DNA from: CAWIVJ01 sp963839525
GTDB taxonomy: Bacteria; Cyanobacteriota; Vampirovibrionia; Gastranaerophilales; Gastranaerophilaceae
Reading direction: 5' to 3'
Assembly (NCBI GenBank): GCA_963839525.1
Contig: CAWIVJ010000020.1
Span: 1 to 57,386, forward strand
Length of the DNA stretch: 57,386 nucleotides
Shown piece after piece: positions 1 to 8,901 of the stretch. Every line of letters begins with the position of its first letter. Within the stretch, counting starts at the first letter, position 1. Made by a program: the position numbers and the translations under genes. The notes under the pieces were generated by a model, which was not told the DNA's origin, ran no database searches, and saw nothing but the letters and a program-made list of their open reading frames with translations.

Positions 1-1004
1 TTGATTATACATTGACACAATAGCCATCATGTTTGAACCAGTTCGCGATGTCGGTTTTTGTGATTGAATTTAGAGAAATAATCAATGCTTTAAGCATTTC
101 ATCAACACTTCTTGCCTTTAAACTTCTAAGAATTGATTTAATTTTTGACCAAGCCAACTCTATTGGGTTTAAGTCTGGTGAATATGGTGGCAAAAACAAC
201 ACTGTAGCACCTCGTTCATATATTGGGTTCAATATATCTTTAACTTTATGGACTGAATAATTATCCATAACAACTATATCACCGGAATTTAAAGTTGGGG
301 CTAGAAAATCTCGGATATATGGTCCGAAAACATCTTGATCCAGGGTCCCTTTAAAGGTCATAGGTGCATTTATACCATCTTCACACAACGTAGCGATAAT
401 TGAGGTTCTTTCAAAGCGTACGTCAGGGACATAGTCATTTACCCTCTCTGATTTATTTCCCCACCCATAAAGGCGTGTCATTCCCAAATTAATACTACTT
501 TCATCAAGAAAATATATTTTTGCTTTGCTTATTTCTTCTTGTTTTTCTCGCCAAATTTCACGTTCTTTGACGACATCTTCTCGTTTTTGGTTGTTCGGGT
601 GCAAAGTCTTTTTTTAAAGGATAATCCCATCTTTTCAAGACGACGAGAAAGCCCGGAAACAGTGATATTAAGTTGTAATTCAGATATTATTTTTTCTATA
701 GTTATATCACAATTCTCTTGTATTTTTAAACGTATTTGCTCATCTTGTTGAGGAGTTATATCGCTTTTTCTACCTTTATATGGGATTGGTAAAAAAGAGC
801 CTGTTTTGAGATATTTATTCCAAATTCGACTTATTGTGCTATCGCTTACATTAAACCATCTTTTTATTGATTTTACAGGTTCTTGGCGTTGTTTTGCTGA
901 TATAATATCGGCTCTTTTGTCATTTGAAACAGGTTGCATAATAAATCCTCCTCTTATTGAGTTTATTATACAATATATTAATATATATGTCAATGTATAA
1001 TCAA
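1..1004 (-). mobile_element. IS630-family insertion sequence
   Basis: The element is bounded by 17-bp perfect inverted repeats: the first 17 bases of the window (starting TTGATTATACATTGAC) recur as their reverse complement at 988-1004. Between them lies one transposase read from the minus strand in two overlapping frames. The size of about 1 kb, the HTH-then-DDE order and the frame change are typical of IS630/Tc1-mariner elements, which insert at TA. The left end coincides with the first base of the window, so the sequence beyond it and the target-site duplication cannot be judged. Confidence 0.88.
5..939 (-). CDS. IS630-family transposase, made by -1 frameshifting
   Basis: This is the transposase of the element, in two overlapping frames. 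Frame A (939 to 529, about 136 aa) holds paired helix-turn-helix motifs (for example VSDSTISRIWNKYL) that bind the terminal repeats. I start it at ATG 939 because an AGGAGG ribosome site lies at about 947-952; an upstream start at 993 falls inside the terminal repeat. Frame B (from about 604 to 5) carries the DDE catalytic domain: first Asp in FLDESSIN, second in VVMDNYSVHK, Glu in PPYSPDLNPIELAW. The frames join at an A7G run on the minus strand (608-615). A -1 slip there gives a continuous protein reading KKKTLHPNNQKRED, the usual IS630 linker. That fits programmed frameshifting rather than decay, and all three catalytic residues are intact. Confidence 0.88.
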
Positions 1005-1126
1005 ATTGCTATAATACGCTAAAGTTGAGAAGCTGAGCAAATAGTTAAGTTTTGTATTTTTTCTGTTTAAAATAGCAAATAAATTTTTTAGCGGTTTTTA
1101 CTGATTTGTACAAATCAGGTTTTATC

Positions 1127-2035
1127 ATGCAAATTAGAAGTATTACACCAAAGTTAATAAATTATAATCAAATACAGAAATCAAAATCGGTTCAAAATAA
1201 TTTTTATTCTGTATCAAAGCCGATTTATTACAAGAATACTCCAGCTGCTTTTTGCGGTATACCTAAAATCAAAAAGGTTAATCTTCCAAATGCACTTAAA
1301 AACTTATGTGGAGAAATTTATAAAATCAAAGTATATGACAAGATTAAAAAACAAGAAATAAATGCTTTTTTAAATTATAAAACTTCGATTGATGCACCGA
1401 ATGAGCTTATTGGTTCAGGTGTAAGCAAAATTCAAATCTATAATGAAGAAGCAGAAGAAATCGGCTCAGTTAATATGGATTTTGATATGTGGAAAAAATC
1501 TTTTTATGAATTTTTATCGCATAATCCTTATACGCAGCTAAACTCGCTTGAAAATAAAAAATTTTCCGTATATTCAAGAGTAGGGGGCAATTTAATACAG
1601 GCAGCTATTGAAAAAAGCCTTCAAACAGAAGCTAAAGGTCGTATTTTTCTTTTTGCAAGTAATAATATAAATACCTTTAACGACCCTTTTATTTTTTATC
1701 ACAAAATGGGATTCTCTCTTGAAAATTCTTTCAATCAAAACCGTCCTGCTTTTTCATTATATTTAGAGAATGCCTTAATAAACTATTCTATTTCTAAAAA
1801 GACCTTGTTGAATGATATTAAAGCGCTAAATGAACAAGAATTTGAGTATTTGCCGGTTAATCAAAAAATGTTCTCAATCTATCAAGCAGTTTCCTATAGA
1901 AAAGGTTTAAGTCTTGATGAAATATATCTTAAGTTTTGTGATTATATGTATTTACATAATTATAAAGTCAAAGATTTTTGGCTTGCAAAAATAAAAAACA
2001 ATCCTATTTTTTGCGAAAGTAACAGGTTAAAATAA
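1127..2035 (+). CDS. GNAT-like acetyltransferase fold protein, 302 aa
   Basis: The substrate is unknown. The middle of the protein looks like a GNAT acyl-CoA fold. A strand ending in IGSVNMDF is followed by SRVGGNLIQAAIEKSL (resembling the acetyl-CoA pyrophosphate loop and helix), GRIFLFASN, and then FIFYHKMGF, the usual end of GNAT motif B. The first 50 residues are Asn/Lys-rich and end in AAFCGI. I prefer ATG 1127 over TTG 1106 because AGG lies about 8 nt upstream and the 1106 start falls inside a small hairpin (CTGATTTG/CAAATCAG, near 1100-1117). The C-terminal 100 residues are not recognised. The gene stands alone between the IS element and the ABC permeases. The GNAT assignment rests on motif pattern only. 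Confidence 0.6.
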   Translation: MQIRSITPKLINYNQIQKSKSVQNNFYSVSKPIYYKNTPAAFCGIPKIKKVNLPNALKNLCGEIYKIKVYDKIKKQEINAFLNYKTSIDAPNELIGSGVSKIQIYNEEAEEIGSVNMDFDMWKKSFYEFLSHNPYTQLNSLENKKFSVYSRVGGNLIQAAIEKSLQTEAKGRIFLFASNNINTFNDPFIFYHKMGFSLENSFNQNRPAFSLYLENALINYSISKKTLLNDIKALNEQEFEYLPVNQKMFSIYQAVSYRKGLSLDEIYLKFCDYMYLHNYKVKDFWLAKIKNNPIFCESNRLK

Positions 2036-2075
2036 CCGGGTACGGATTTGTAGATAAATTCAAAAAATTAACAAG

Positions 2076-2104
2076 TTGACCGAAATTCGAAAAAATGTGA
2101 TAAT
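2076..2104 (+). promoter_or_regulatory. sigma-70 promoter for the ABC permease pair
   Basis: A TTGACC -35 box (2076-2081) and a GATAAT -10 box (2099-2104) are separated by 17 bp, with a TG one base before the -10 (extended -10). The predicted transcript would begin near 2111, so the palindromic element at 2110-2178 would form most of the 5' leader. Confidence 0.6.
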
Positions 2105-2109
2105 AAAAT

Positions 2110-2178
2110 GTTGTCGGGCAAGTAAGCTCGGCCTGCCACATAAATTATAGTCGTGGGTTGGGCTGTAAGCCCAACAAC
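2110..2178. repeat. palindromic repeat element (GTTGGGCT type)
   Basis: Outer arms GTTGTCGGGC and GCCCAACAAC pair with one G-T. An inner hairpin, GTTGGGCT (2157-2164) / AGCCCAAC (2168-2175), lies on the right side. The same hairpin with a different loop occurs at 31635-31654 inside rnhB, so this is a dispersed family. Here it occupies the leader between promoter and start codon of the permease genes. Confidence 0.65.
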
Positions 2179-2192
2179 ATGAGACATCAAAA

Positions 2193-3065
2193 ATGTTAAA
2201 ATATTACAAAAAATATGTTCCATACTTATTTTTGCTTCCTGTGGGAGTAATTTTGCTTGTGTTTTTTTTCATTCCTTTTTTTCAGACTTTTGTATTGAGT
2301 TTTCAGGATTATTCAAATAATATTTACAACCCGGCTTATGTTGGGCTGCAAAACTATATCAAGCTTTTTCAGTCACCTGTTTTTTATAAAGTTTTACTTA
2401 ATACTTTTCTCTATTTATTTATTGCCGTTCCTGTTTTGGCAACTGTGCCGTTATTTTTAGCCATTTTAATTAACCAGCAGATAAAAGGGATAACTTTATA
2501 TAAAATATTAATTTATTTTCCCGTCATTGTATCAATTGTTGTTGCGGCTATTGCCTTTAAGTGGCTATATGCAGAACAGGGTATTTTGAATTTTATATTG
2601 CAGCAGCTTTACATTAATCCTATAGGCTGGCTTACTGATACAAGGTTTGCATTAATTTCAGTAATTATAGTTACGATTTGGAAAGGAATCGGATACTATA
2701 TGATGATTTATCTTGCAGCTTTAATGAGTGTACCCAAGGAGCTTTATGAAGCTTGCGATATTGACGGCGCAAATCCTTTGAGAAAACATTTAACCGTTAC
2801 AATTCCGCATATAATGCCTACCATTGCTCTTGTTTCTACAATAAGTGCAATTTCAGCAATGAAAGTATTTGCCGAAATTTATGTAATGACAAAAGGCGGA
2901 CCTCTCAATTCAAGTAAAACCATTGTTTATTATATTTATGAGCGTGCATTTGAAAATCTTGACTTAGGCTATGCTTCAGCAATGGCAGTAATTCTCTTGA
3001 TTATTGTAATGATATTTTCGTTGGTAAATATTTTGTTTTTTGAGAAAAATAAATATCAGGTATGA
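2193..3065 (+). CDS. carbohydrate-type ABC transporter permease (MalF/UgpA-like)
   Basis: One of two inner-membrane subunits of a carbohydrate-uptake (CUT1) ABC importer, 290 aa. It has an N-terminal helix (residues about 11-33) and about five further membrane segments. The cytoplasmic EAA loop that contacts the ATPase reads ELYEACDIDGANPLRKHLTVTIP, with the conserved EA..DGA...F/L....P spacing. The usual MalF periplasmic loop is absent, as in UgpA/LacF types. The MalG-like partner follows within 30 bp, so the two are co-transcribed. No substrate-binding protein or ATPase gene adjoins them, so the substrate cannot be assigned; sugars or glycerol-3-phosphate are typical. A weak GAG lies 9 nt before the ATG. 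Confidence 0.88.
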   Translation: MLKYYKKYVPYLFLLPVGVILLVFFFIPFFQTFVLSFQDYSNNIYNPAYVGLQNYIKLFQSPVFYKVLLNTFLYLFIAVPVLATVPLFLAILINQQIKGITLYKILIYFPVIVSIVVAAIAFKWLYAEQGILNFILQQLYINPIGWLTDTRFALISVIIVTIWKGIGYYMMIYLAALMSVPKELYEACDIDGANPLRKHLTVTIPHIMPTIALVSTISAISAMKVFAEIYVMTKGGPLNSSKTIVYYIYERAFENLDLGYASAMAVILLIIVMIFSLVNILFFEKNKYQV

Positions 3066-3093
3066 AATTAAAACAAAAAGGAAAAAAATAAAA

Positions 3094-3936
3094 ATGAAAA
3101 AATTTTTTGAAAAAATAAGTATACATGCAGTATTGATATTTACATCGCTTTTATCAATATTTCCTTTCATATGGTTAATTTCAACTTCTTTAAAAGGAAG
3201 TGCGGAAAATATTTTTGCTTACCCGCCTCAAATTATTCCGCAGGATTTTACATTTGAAAATTATGTTGGAGTTTGGAAAAGAGTTAATTTTATTGCTTAT
3301 TTTGTCAACAGTACGATTGTAGCCGGAGCAACTGTAGCGTTAAATCTTCTTTTATCCGCTTTAGCGGCATATCCTCTTGCCAGAATGCAATTTTGGGGTA
3401 AAAAAACAGCCTTTTTTGCTGTCCTTGCAACAATTATGGTGCCTTTTCAAGCAATTATGCTTCCAGTTTATTTAATTACATTAAAATTAAATCTGGTAGA
3501 CAGTGTTAATAATTTTATGGGTTATTTAGGTTTGGTAATGCCTTTTGCAGTTAGTGCTTTTGGTATTTTTCTTATGAGACAGGCTTTTTTAACAATACCA
3601 AAAGAGATGGAAGAAGCAGCTGTTGTTGATGGATGTAGCGCTTTTCAGGTATTTTTTAAAGTTCTTTTGCCAATGGTAAAACCTTCTCTGGCAGTACTTG
3701 CTATATTCACATTTATCGGCTCGTGGGGTGAATTCCTCTGGCCAAGCATTGTTTTAACCAAAGAATCTATGTATACACTTCCTGTCGGAGTAAATAATTT
3801 ACAGGGGATGTTCAGTTCAAATTGGCGGTTTATCGCTGCAGGTTCAATTCTGGCAATAATTCCTATAGTAGTTTTCTTTTTAGCTATGCAGAAATACTTC
3901 ATTTCCGGCGAAACAGAAGGGGCTGTTAAAGGTTGA
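3094..3936 (+). CDS. carbohydrate-type ABC transporter permease (MalG/UgpE/AraQ-like)
   Basis: The second membrane subunit of the CUT1 importer, 280 aa, pairing with the preceding permease. It opens with a membrane segment containing LLSIFPFIWLISTSLK, the typical MalG-type first helix. The EAA loop EMEEAAVVDGCSAFQVFFKVLLP is followed by GSWGEFLWP, also characteristic. I choose ATG 3094 because an AAAAGG ribosome site lies 10-15 nt upstream; an in-frame TTG at 3040 overlaps the preceding gene and would add a basic extension with no homology pattern. The ATPase is presumably supplied from elsewhere in the genome, as is common when one MsiK-type ATPase serves several importers. Confidence 0.88.
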   Translation: MKKFFEKISIHAVLIFTSLLSIFPFIWLISTSLKGSAENIFAYPPQIIPQDFTFENYVGVWKRVNFIAYFVNSTIVAGATVALNLLLSALAAYPLARMQFWGKKTAFFAVLATIMVPFQAIMLPVYLITLKLNLVDSVNNFMGYLGLVMPFAVSAFGIFLMRQAFLTIPKEMEEAAVVDGCSAFQVFFKVLLPMVKPSLAVLAIFTFIGSWGEFLWPSIVLTKESMYTLPVGVNNLQGMFSSNWRFIAAGSILAIIPIVVFFLAMQKYFISGETEGAVKG

Positions 3937-3941
3937 ATAAA

Positions 3942-4178
3942 TTAAATATTCAGGCGTATTTCATCATTAAATATGTTTCTAATTTCTTCAGAAACCTGAT
4001 AAATTCTTTCAACAAAACATGTCAGTGTACAAACATCTAAGTTTTCACTATCTTTTAATGCACTATTTAAAATAGCTAAATCAAAATTAATATCTAATGT
4101 TAAGTAAAAGAAATTAGAAACACTAAATACAAAAAATTTTCTTTTTTGTATTGCTTCGTAAGAGGTAAAAACGCAGTA
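3942..4178 (-). pseudogene. remnant of the small HTH-partner protein
   Basis: A minus-strand frame is open from 4178 to a TAA at 3942-3944 but contains no ATG, GTG or TTG. Its translation (LTLDINFDLAILNSALKD, then LDVCTLTCFVERIYQVSEEI) aligns closely with the 60-aa protein at 31075-31257 (LTFDLNMDLSILNSAVKN, LEVCSLVNFIERIYKTSNDI). It is therefore a third copy of that family, lacking a start codon and its HTH partner. It lies just downstream of aroA. It could be expressed from an unusual start, but decay is more likely. Confidence 0.6.
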
Positions 4179-4191
4179 TTAAGGTGGGGTT

Positions 4192-5488
4192 CTACTCTGC
4201 CATCAAATTACTCATTAAATTTTCAAATTCCGGAAACGAAATATTTACCCACTCAAACCCGTTAATTGAAACAGGTTTTTCACAAATCAATCCTGCTACA
4301 TATAAACTCATGGCAAGTCTGTGGTCATGATAAGTTTCAACTTCTGCTGTGCCTTTTAAACTGCTTTTACCTTGAATTATAAATCCGTCATCAGTTTCTT
4401 CAATATTCGCGCCTAGTTTTCCAAGTTCGCTTACAATTGCTTTAATCCTGTCTGATTCTTTGTATCTTAAATCATATGCATCTTTTACAACAGTAATTCC
4501 TTGTGCTTGTGTAGCAAGAATTGCAATTACGGGTAATTCATCAATTAATCTGGGAATAATCTCCCCTTCAATAGTACAGCCTTTCAGGTCTGAATATTTG
4601 ACTTTTAAATCACCAGCTTCTTCGTTTGAAACAACTTTTTTATCCAGAATTTCAACTTGTCCTCCCATTTTTTCAACAATCTCCAGAATACCTGTTCTTG
4701 TAGGATTAAGCCCGACGTTTTTTAATATTATTTCAGAATTTGGTACAATTAGCCCTGCAACAATAAAAAATGCAGCCGAAGAAATATCACCGGGAACGGT
4801 TATAGTTTTTGATTGAAGCTGGGATTTTTCAATTGTTACTTTAGGTGAAGAAATTGAGAATAAAATATCATAATCAATCTTTGCTCCAAGGTATTCAAGC
4901 ATTAACTCTGTGTGATTTCTTGATAAATATGGTTCTGTAAAGCTTGTCTTTCCGCTTGCATGCAAACCTGCTAAAAGTACGCAAGACTTTACTTGTGCAG
5001 AAGCTAATTCTGAAAAATAATCAATCCCATGCAAATTCTGACCGTATATTTTTAAAGGTGCTTGTCCGTTAGATACAATCTTTGCTCCCATAAATTCAAG
5101 AGGTTTAATTACACGTTTCATGGGACGTTTTGAAAGGCTCTCATCACCTGTTAAAACAGAATTAAAAGTTTGCCCTGCCAAAATCCCTGACATTAAACGC
5201 ATCGTTGTACCTGAATTTCCGCAGTATAAATCTTTTGTTGGTGCTTTTAATCCTTTTTTGAATTAATTATTAAAGTTTTTTCATCCTTAAATCAGCTTCA
5301 ACGCCAAGAGATTTAAAAACTTCAAGTGTAGAAAGACAATCAGCCCCTTTTGAAATATTTTCAATTGTTGAAGTTCCTTTTGCCAATGAAGAAAGCATTA
5401 TTGCTCTGTGAGAAATCGATTTATCAGCAGGAATGGCTATTTCACCTCTAAGTCCGTTTAAATTTTTACTTACTGTTATTTTATCCAT
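4192..5488 (-). pseudogene. aroA: 3-phosphoshikimate 1-carboxyvinyltransferase (EPSP synthase), two frameshifts
   Basis: EPSP synthase joins PEP to shikimate-3-phosphate, the sixth step of the shikimate pathway. The N-terminal piece (5488 to 5270) begins MDKITVSKNLNGLRGEIAIP and carries the DKSISHRA substrate-binding motif. The long piece (to 4192) carries CGNSGTTMRLMSG just before its first ATG, then SRNHTELMLEYLG, PGDISSAAFF, RYKESDRI and DHRLAMSL. The reading frame breaks twice, at a TT pair at 5287-5288 and at a T6 run at 5254-5259. Adding one base to each would restore LIINSKKGLKAPTKDLYCGN, the expected junction. Both breaks are single-base losses in homopolymers, so sequencing error is plausible. 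If real, the enzyme is inactive. Confidence 0.85.
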
Positions 5489-5567
5489 TTTATTATTATA
5501 CTATACCCATCCTAAAATATGATTTAAAAATTTCTTTAATTGTTAAATGCAAAAAATCCTCTTTTTC

Positions 5568-5596
5568 TTGCAATTGTAATTATTTTATTCTAAAAT
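5568..5596 (+). promoter_or_regulatory. sigma-70 promoter of mutS
   Basis: A TTGCAA -35 box (5568-5573) and a TAAAAT -10 box (5591-5596) are exactly 17 bp apart, placing the start of transcription about 15 nt before the ATG at 5617. An AGGGA ribosome site follows within the short leader. Confidence 0.6.
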
Positions 5597-5616
5597 CAAT
5601 TTAATTAGGGATAAGT

Positions 5617-8193
5617 ATGGCAAAAACAGAAATTAATCATGTCAACAGTTCAGATGTAAACATTGCGGACACAACGCCTGTAATGCAACAGTATCTCGAA
5701 ATTAAACGTCAGCACCAAGGGGTTATTTTATTATATCGTCTCGGTGATTTTTATGAAACTTTTTTTGAAGACGCTGAAATTATGTCGAGAGAGCTTGAGT
5801 TGACATTAACAGGACGTGACGCCGGATCTGTTTTGGGCAGAATCCCTCTTGCAGGAATTCCGGCAAAATCTGTTGATAATTATTTGGAAAAACTTATTGA
5901 TAAAAACTTCAAAGTTGCAATCTGTGAACAGTTGGAAGATCCTAAAGAAACCAAAGGAATAGTTAAGCGCGGAGTTGTAAGGCTTGTTACAGCCGGAACA
6001 CTTACTGAAAGTCATCTTTTGGAACAAAACACCAATAATTATATTTGTGCAATTTTTAATGACAAAAAAACCGAAATGTACGGTTTTTCTTATGCAGATA
6101 TTTCAACAGGCGAGTTTAAGGCCACTCAAGCACCTTTAAATATGATTTTATCGGAACTGGCAAGACTTCAGCCGTCTGAAATTATAGCTCCGGCGCTTGC
6201 GCAAAAAATCATGCCTTTTCAGATTGTTCCTGATGAAAAAATTGATTTGCCCGATGAAATTTTAAATAATTATAACTGCTCAAAAGTCCCGTTAAGTATT
6301 TTTGAAACAAATTTTTCCTTAAATAATTTAAAAACTGTTTTTAAAACAAATTCACTTGAATCTTTCGGTTATGAGAATTATAAGTTAGGTTTTCGTGCTT
6401 CCGGAGCACTTGTTTCATATATTTGGGAAACAATGAAAGACAATTTTCCGAAATTCGACACAATAATGCCCTATGAACTATCCGAATATGTAATGATTGA
6501 TGCAAACACAAGGAAAAATCTTGAATTGACACAAACTTTACGCGAAAAAAATAAATACGGCTCGCTTCTATGGGCAATTGACAGAACTAAAACGAATATG
6601 GGTGCAAGACTTTTAAAATCCTGGATTTGCCAACCCCTAAAAAATATTTCCGAGATTTCCCAAAGACAAAATATTATTGAAGAAATTATTGAAAAACCGA
6701 ACATCAGATGCGAATTATCAGACCTTTTAAGTAAGATTTACGATATTCAGAGACTTTCAACAAGACTAAGCAATAACTCCGCAAATCCAAGAGACTTTTT
6801 AGGAGTAAATGATACACTGAAACTCTTACCGGAACTTATTAAAGAAGTGGATAAAATAAGCATAAAAGCATTTGACAAACTTTCTGAATATGAATTTGAG
6901 TTAGGTGAATTTGCAAGTATTATAGCTAGAACCATCAGAGAAGACGCACCGATTATAGCAAAAGACGGCGGAGTTATAAAAGAAGGCGTAAGCGGTGAAT
7001 TGGACTATTTTAACGACCTTCTAACAGGCGGTGAAAAATGGTTGAAGGAATTTGAAGAAAAAGAAAAAGAAAAAACCGGCTGTAAATTTTTAAAAGTAGG
7101 GTATAACAAGGTTTTTGGATTTTTCATAGAAATCAGTAATTCAAACCTAAATCTTGTACCTAATAATTACATAAGAAAACAAACTCTTACAAGTGCCGAA
7201 AGATTTATCACGGATGAACTTAAAAAACATGAAGACGATGTGCTTTCTGCTCAATTTAAAGCAAGAGAACTTGAAAGTAAATTATTTAACGACTTAAAAA
7301 ATTACTCAAAAGAATACGTTACAAAAATAAGAGAAGTAGCTGACTGCATAGCAAAAATAGATGTTTTAACATCGCTTGCAACAATTGCCATTGAGAATAA
7401 CTATACAAAACCGATTGTAGATAAAAGCAGTGATTTCTTAATCAAAAGCGGACGCCATCCTGTTTTGGAGAAAATTTTACCTTTAGGCGAATATGTTTCA
7501 AATGACCTGGAATTAGCCTATAATAGTAAAGATAAAACACAATTTATGATATTAACGGGTCCTAATATGGCAGGGAAATCGACATTCATGCGCCAAAATG
7601 CGCTGATAGCGATTTTGGCGCAAATGGGTGCATTTATTCCTGCGGATTACGCAAAAATCGGAATTGTTGATAAAATTTTCACCCGTGTAGGTGCTAGTGA
7701 TGACCTTACTTTAGGACAATCCACTTTTATGGTTGAAATGATTGAAACAGGGTGTATTTTGAATTCTGCAACAGAAAAAAGTTTGATTTTACTTGATGAA
7801 ATAGGACGCGGAACAAGTACTTACGATGGTGTTGCGATTGCATGGGCGGTTGCTGAATTTATTGCTACAAAAATTAACGCAAGATGTATTTTTGCGACAC
7901 ATTATCACGAACTAAATGTTATGACTAACACTTATCCACAAATTAAGAATTATAGAATAACTATTAGCGAAGAAAACGGAGAGATTGAATTTCTGCGAAA
8001 AATTGTACAAGGCGGAGCAAGCAAAAGTTACGGGATTCAAGTTGCAAAAATGGCAGGGTTGCCAAACAGTGTAATTGAACGTTCAATGGACTTAATGAAT
8101 CGCATGCAAAAGGATTTTTCAAACAATTTATCAACCCGCAAAAAAACAACAAAGCTTGAGGTTGAAATCCCGCAGCTAAATTTGTTTTCGTAG
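5617..8193 (+). CDS. mutS: DNA mismatch repair protein MutS
   Basis: MutS recognises base mismatches and small loops in newly copied DNA and, with MutL, directs strand repair. At 858 aa it has the normal full length. The mismatch-binding domain I carries the FYE motif (residues 45-47, within LGDFYETFF) whose Phe stacks on the mispaired base. The C-terminal ABC-type ATPase has Walker A GPNMAGKST (from residue 648) and Walker B ILLDEIGRGTST with D727-E728, followed by THYHEL. This is the MutS1 type: domain I is present and there is no Smr tail. It ends with a short region rich in Lys/Thr. It stands alone in its strand with its own promoter; no mutL is in the window. Confidence 0.97.
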   Translation: MAKTEINHVNSSDVNIADTTPVMQQYLEIKRQHQGVILLYRLGDFYETFFEDAEIMSRELELTLTGRDAGSVLGRIPLAGIPAKSVDNYLEKLIDKNFKVAICEQLEDPKETKGIVKRGVVRLVTAGTLTESHLLEQNTNNYICAIFNDKKTEMYGFSYADISTGEFKATQAPLNMILSELARLQPSEIIAPALAQKIMPFQIVPDEKIDLPDEILNNYNCSKVPLSIFETNFSLNNLKTVFKTNSLESFGYENYKLGFRASGALVSYIWETMKDNFPKFDTIMPYELSEYVMIDANTRKNLELTQTLREKNKYGSLLWAIDRTKTNMGARLLKSWICQPLKNISEISQRQNIIEEIIEKPNIRCELSDLLSKIYDIQRLSTRLSNNSANPRDFLGVNDTLKLLPELIKEVDKISIKAFDKLSEYEFELGEFASIIARTIREDAPIIAKDGGVIKEGVSGELDYFNDLLTGGEKWLKEFEEKEKEKTGCKFLKVGYNKVFGFFIEISNSNLNLVPNNYIRKQTLTSAERFITDELKKHEDDVLSAQFKARELESKLFNDLKNYSKEYVTKIREVADCIAKIDVLTSLATIAIENNYTKPIVDKSSDFLIKSGRHPVLEKILPLGEYVSNDLELAYNSKDKTQFMILTGPNMAGKSTFMRQNALIAILAQMGAFIPADYAKIGIVDKIFTRVGASDDLTLGQSTFMVEMIETGCILNSATEKSLILLDEIGRGTSTYDGVAIAWAVAEFIATKINARCIFATHYHELNVMTNTYPQIKNYRITISEENGEIEFLRKIVQGGASKSYGIQVAKMAGLPNSVIERSMDLMNRMQKDFSNNLSTRKKTTKLEVEIPQLNLFS

Positions 8194-8247
8194 GATAGAC
8201 AAATATACAAATTAAAAAATGTTATAATAAAAATATAAAATAACTAT

Positions 8248-8279
8248 GTCATCCTGAACTTGTTTTGGGATGACATCAG
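8248..8279. repeat. palindromic repeat, GTCATCCTGAAC family
   Basis: The stretch begins GTCATCCTGAACTTGTTT and ends GGGATGACATCAG, with GTCATCC pairing to GGATGAC. It belongs to the family seen at 19434, 34755, 35811, 36211 and 39569. It lies in the space after mutS, where it could also act as a weak terminator. Confidence 0.6.
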
Positions 8280-8428
8280 TCCGTAGGGTGCAGATTTCTG
8301 AACCTTCTGATTTCACAACCATTTCCACGTGGGCAAATGCGAATAAAAACTTAATACAATACTAAATATAAATGCCTACCCTACTTTTCTAAAAAAATTT
8401 CCCTCTTACAATGATAATGTTTTATATT

Positions 8429-8632
8429 CTAATCCGGCACATGCTCAAAAAGCTCTCCAACTGAAATTTCTAATGCACCACATAAATTTTCTATTGTTTT
8501 GAATTTAACACTTTTTGTTTTTTCATAATAAAGAGCAATAATAGCCTGCTGACTTATGCCCGAAAGTCTACTCAATTCTGCTATTCTAATTCTTTTTTCT
8601 CCCATAATTCTGGAAAGATTATTTTTTAACAT
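8429..8632 (-). CDS. Cro/C1-type HTH regulator, 67 aa
   Basis: A single-domain DNA-binding protein of the compact YozG-like HTH type. The helix-turn-helix is RIAELSRLSGISQQAIIALYYE, followed by FKTIENLCGALEISVGELFEH, the normal end of the domain. There is no effector or membrane region, so it probably acts as an autoregulator or controls a nearby gene. It is unlike the two HTH proteins at 20020 and 30751, which have the longer SxxxLSxKL pattern. The upstream region (8633-8760) is AT-rich, with a divergent promoter-like sequence and a 7-codon reading frame. No target is evident. Confidence 0.8.
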   Translation of the reverse strand: MLKNNLSRIMGEKRIRIAELSRLSGISQQAIIALYYEKTKSVKFKTIENLCGALEISVGELFEHVPD

Positions 8633-8661
8633 AGCTACACTATAACACTTTTGTTTTAGAC

Positions 8662-8841
8662 TTGACTTTTATTGATTTATAGATTAATATAATTCAAGCG
8701 TGGATTAATAAAATCTAAATAAATCTTAAAGGAACAAAAAATGAGCAAAAAGAAAAAGTTTTAAAACATTAAATACTCTTCTCTTTTTTATGGATTGGAT
8801 TTTCGCAATTCCTAAGGCGGGATTTATCCCGCCATTTTTTT
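8662..8841 (+). ncRNA. candidate small transcript with a 7-codon reading frame
   Basis: The stretch has the parts of a short transcription unit. These are TTGACT (8662-8667) and TATAAT (8688-8693), with a long 20-bp spacer; an AAAGGA ribosome site (about 8728-8733); ATG at 8741 encoding only MSKKKKF before TAA; and a terminator hairpin with T-run at 8816-8841. The product could be a leader-type peptide or a small RNA. The promoter spacing is poor, so expression is uncertain. Confidence 0.3.
8816..8841 (+). terminator. rho-independent terminator
   Basis: GGCGGGA (8816-8822) and TCCCGCC (8827-8833) form a 7-bp GC-rich stem with a 4-nt loop, followed by A and a run of T. A very similar stem occurs at 46378-46397, so it may also be a dispersed hairpin. 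Confidence 0.65.
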
Positions 8842-8901
8842 AAAAACAGGTAAGATTTAGGTTTATTAACTTCCCGATTTTTGATAGCCGAGAAGCTATT
8901 T

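Noticed and set aside
5270..5488. Separate small gene for the N-terminal aroA fragment
   Set aside because: It is the start of EPSP synthase, and two single-base changes restore continuity with the following frame.
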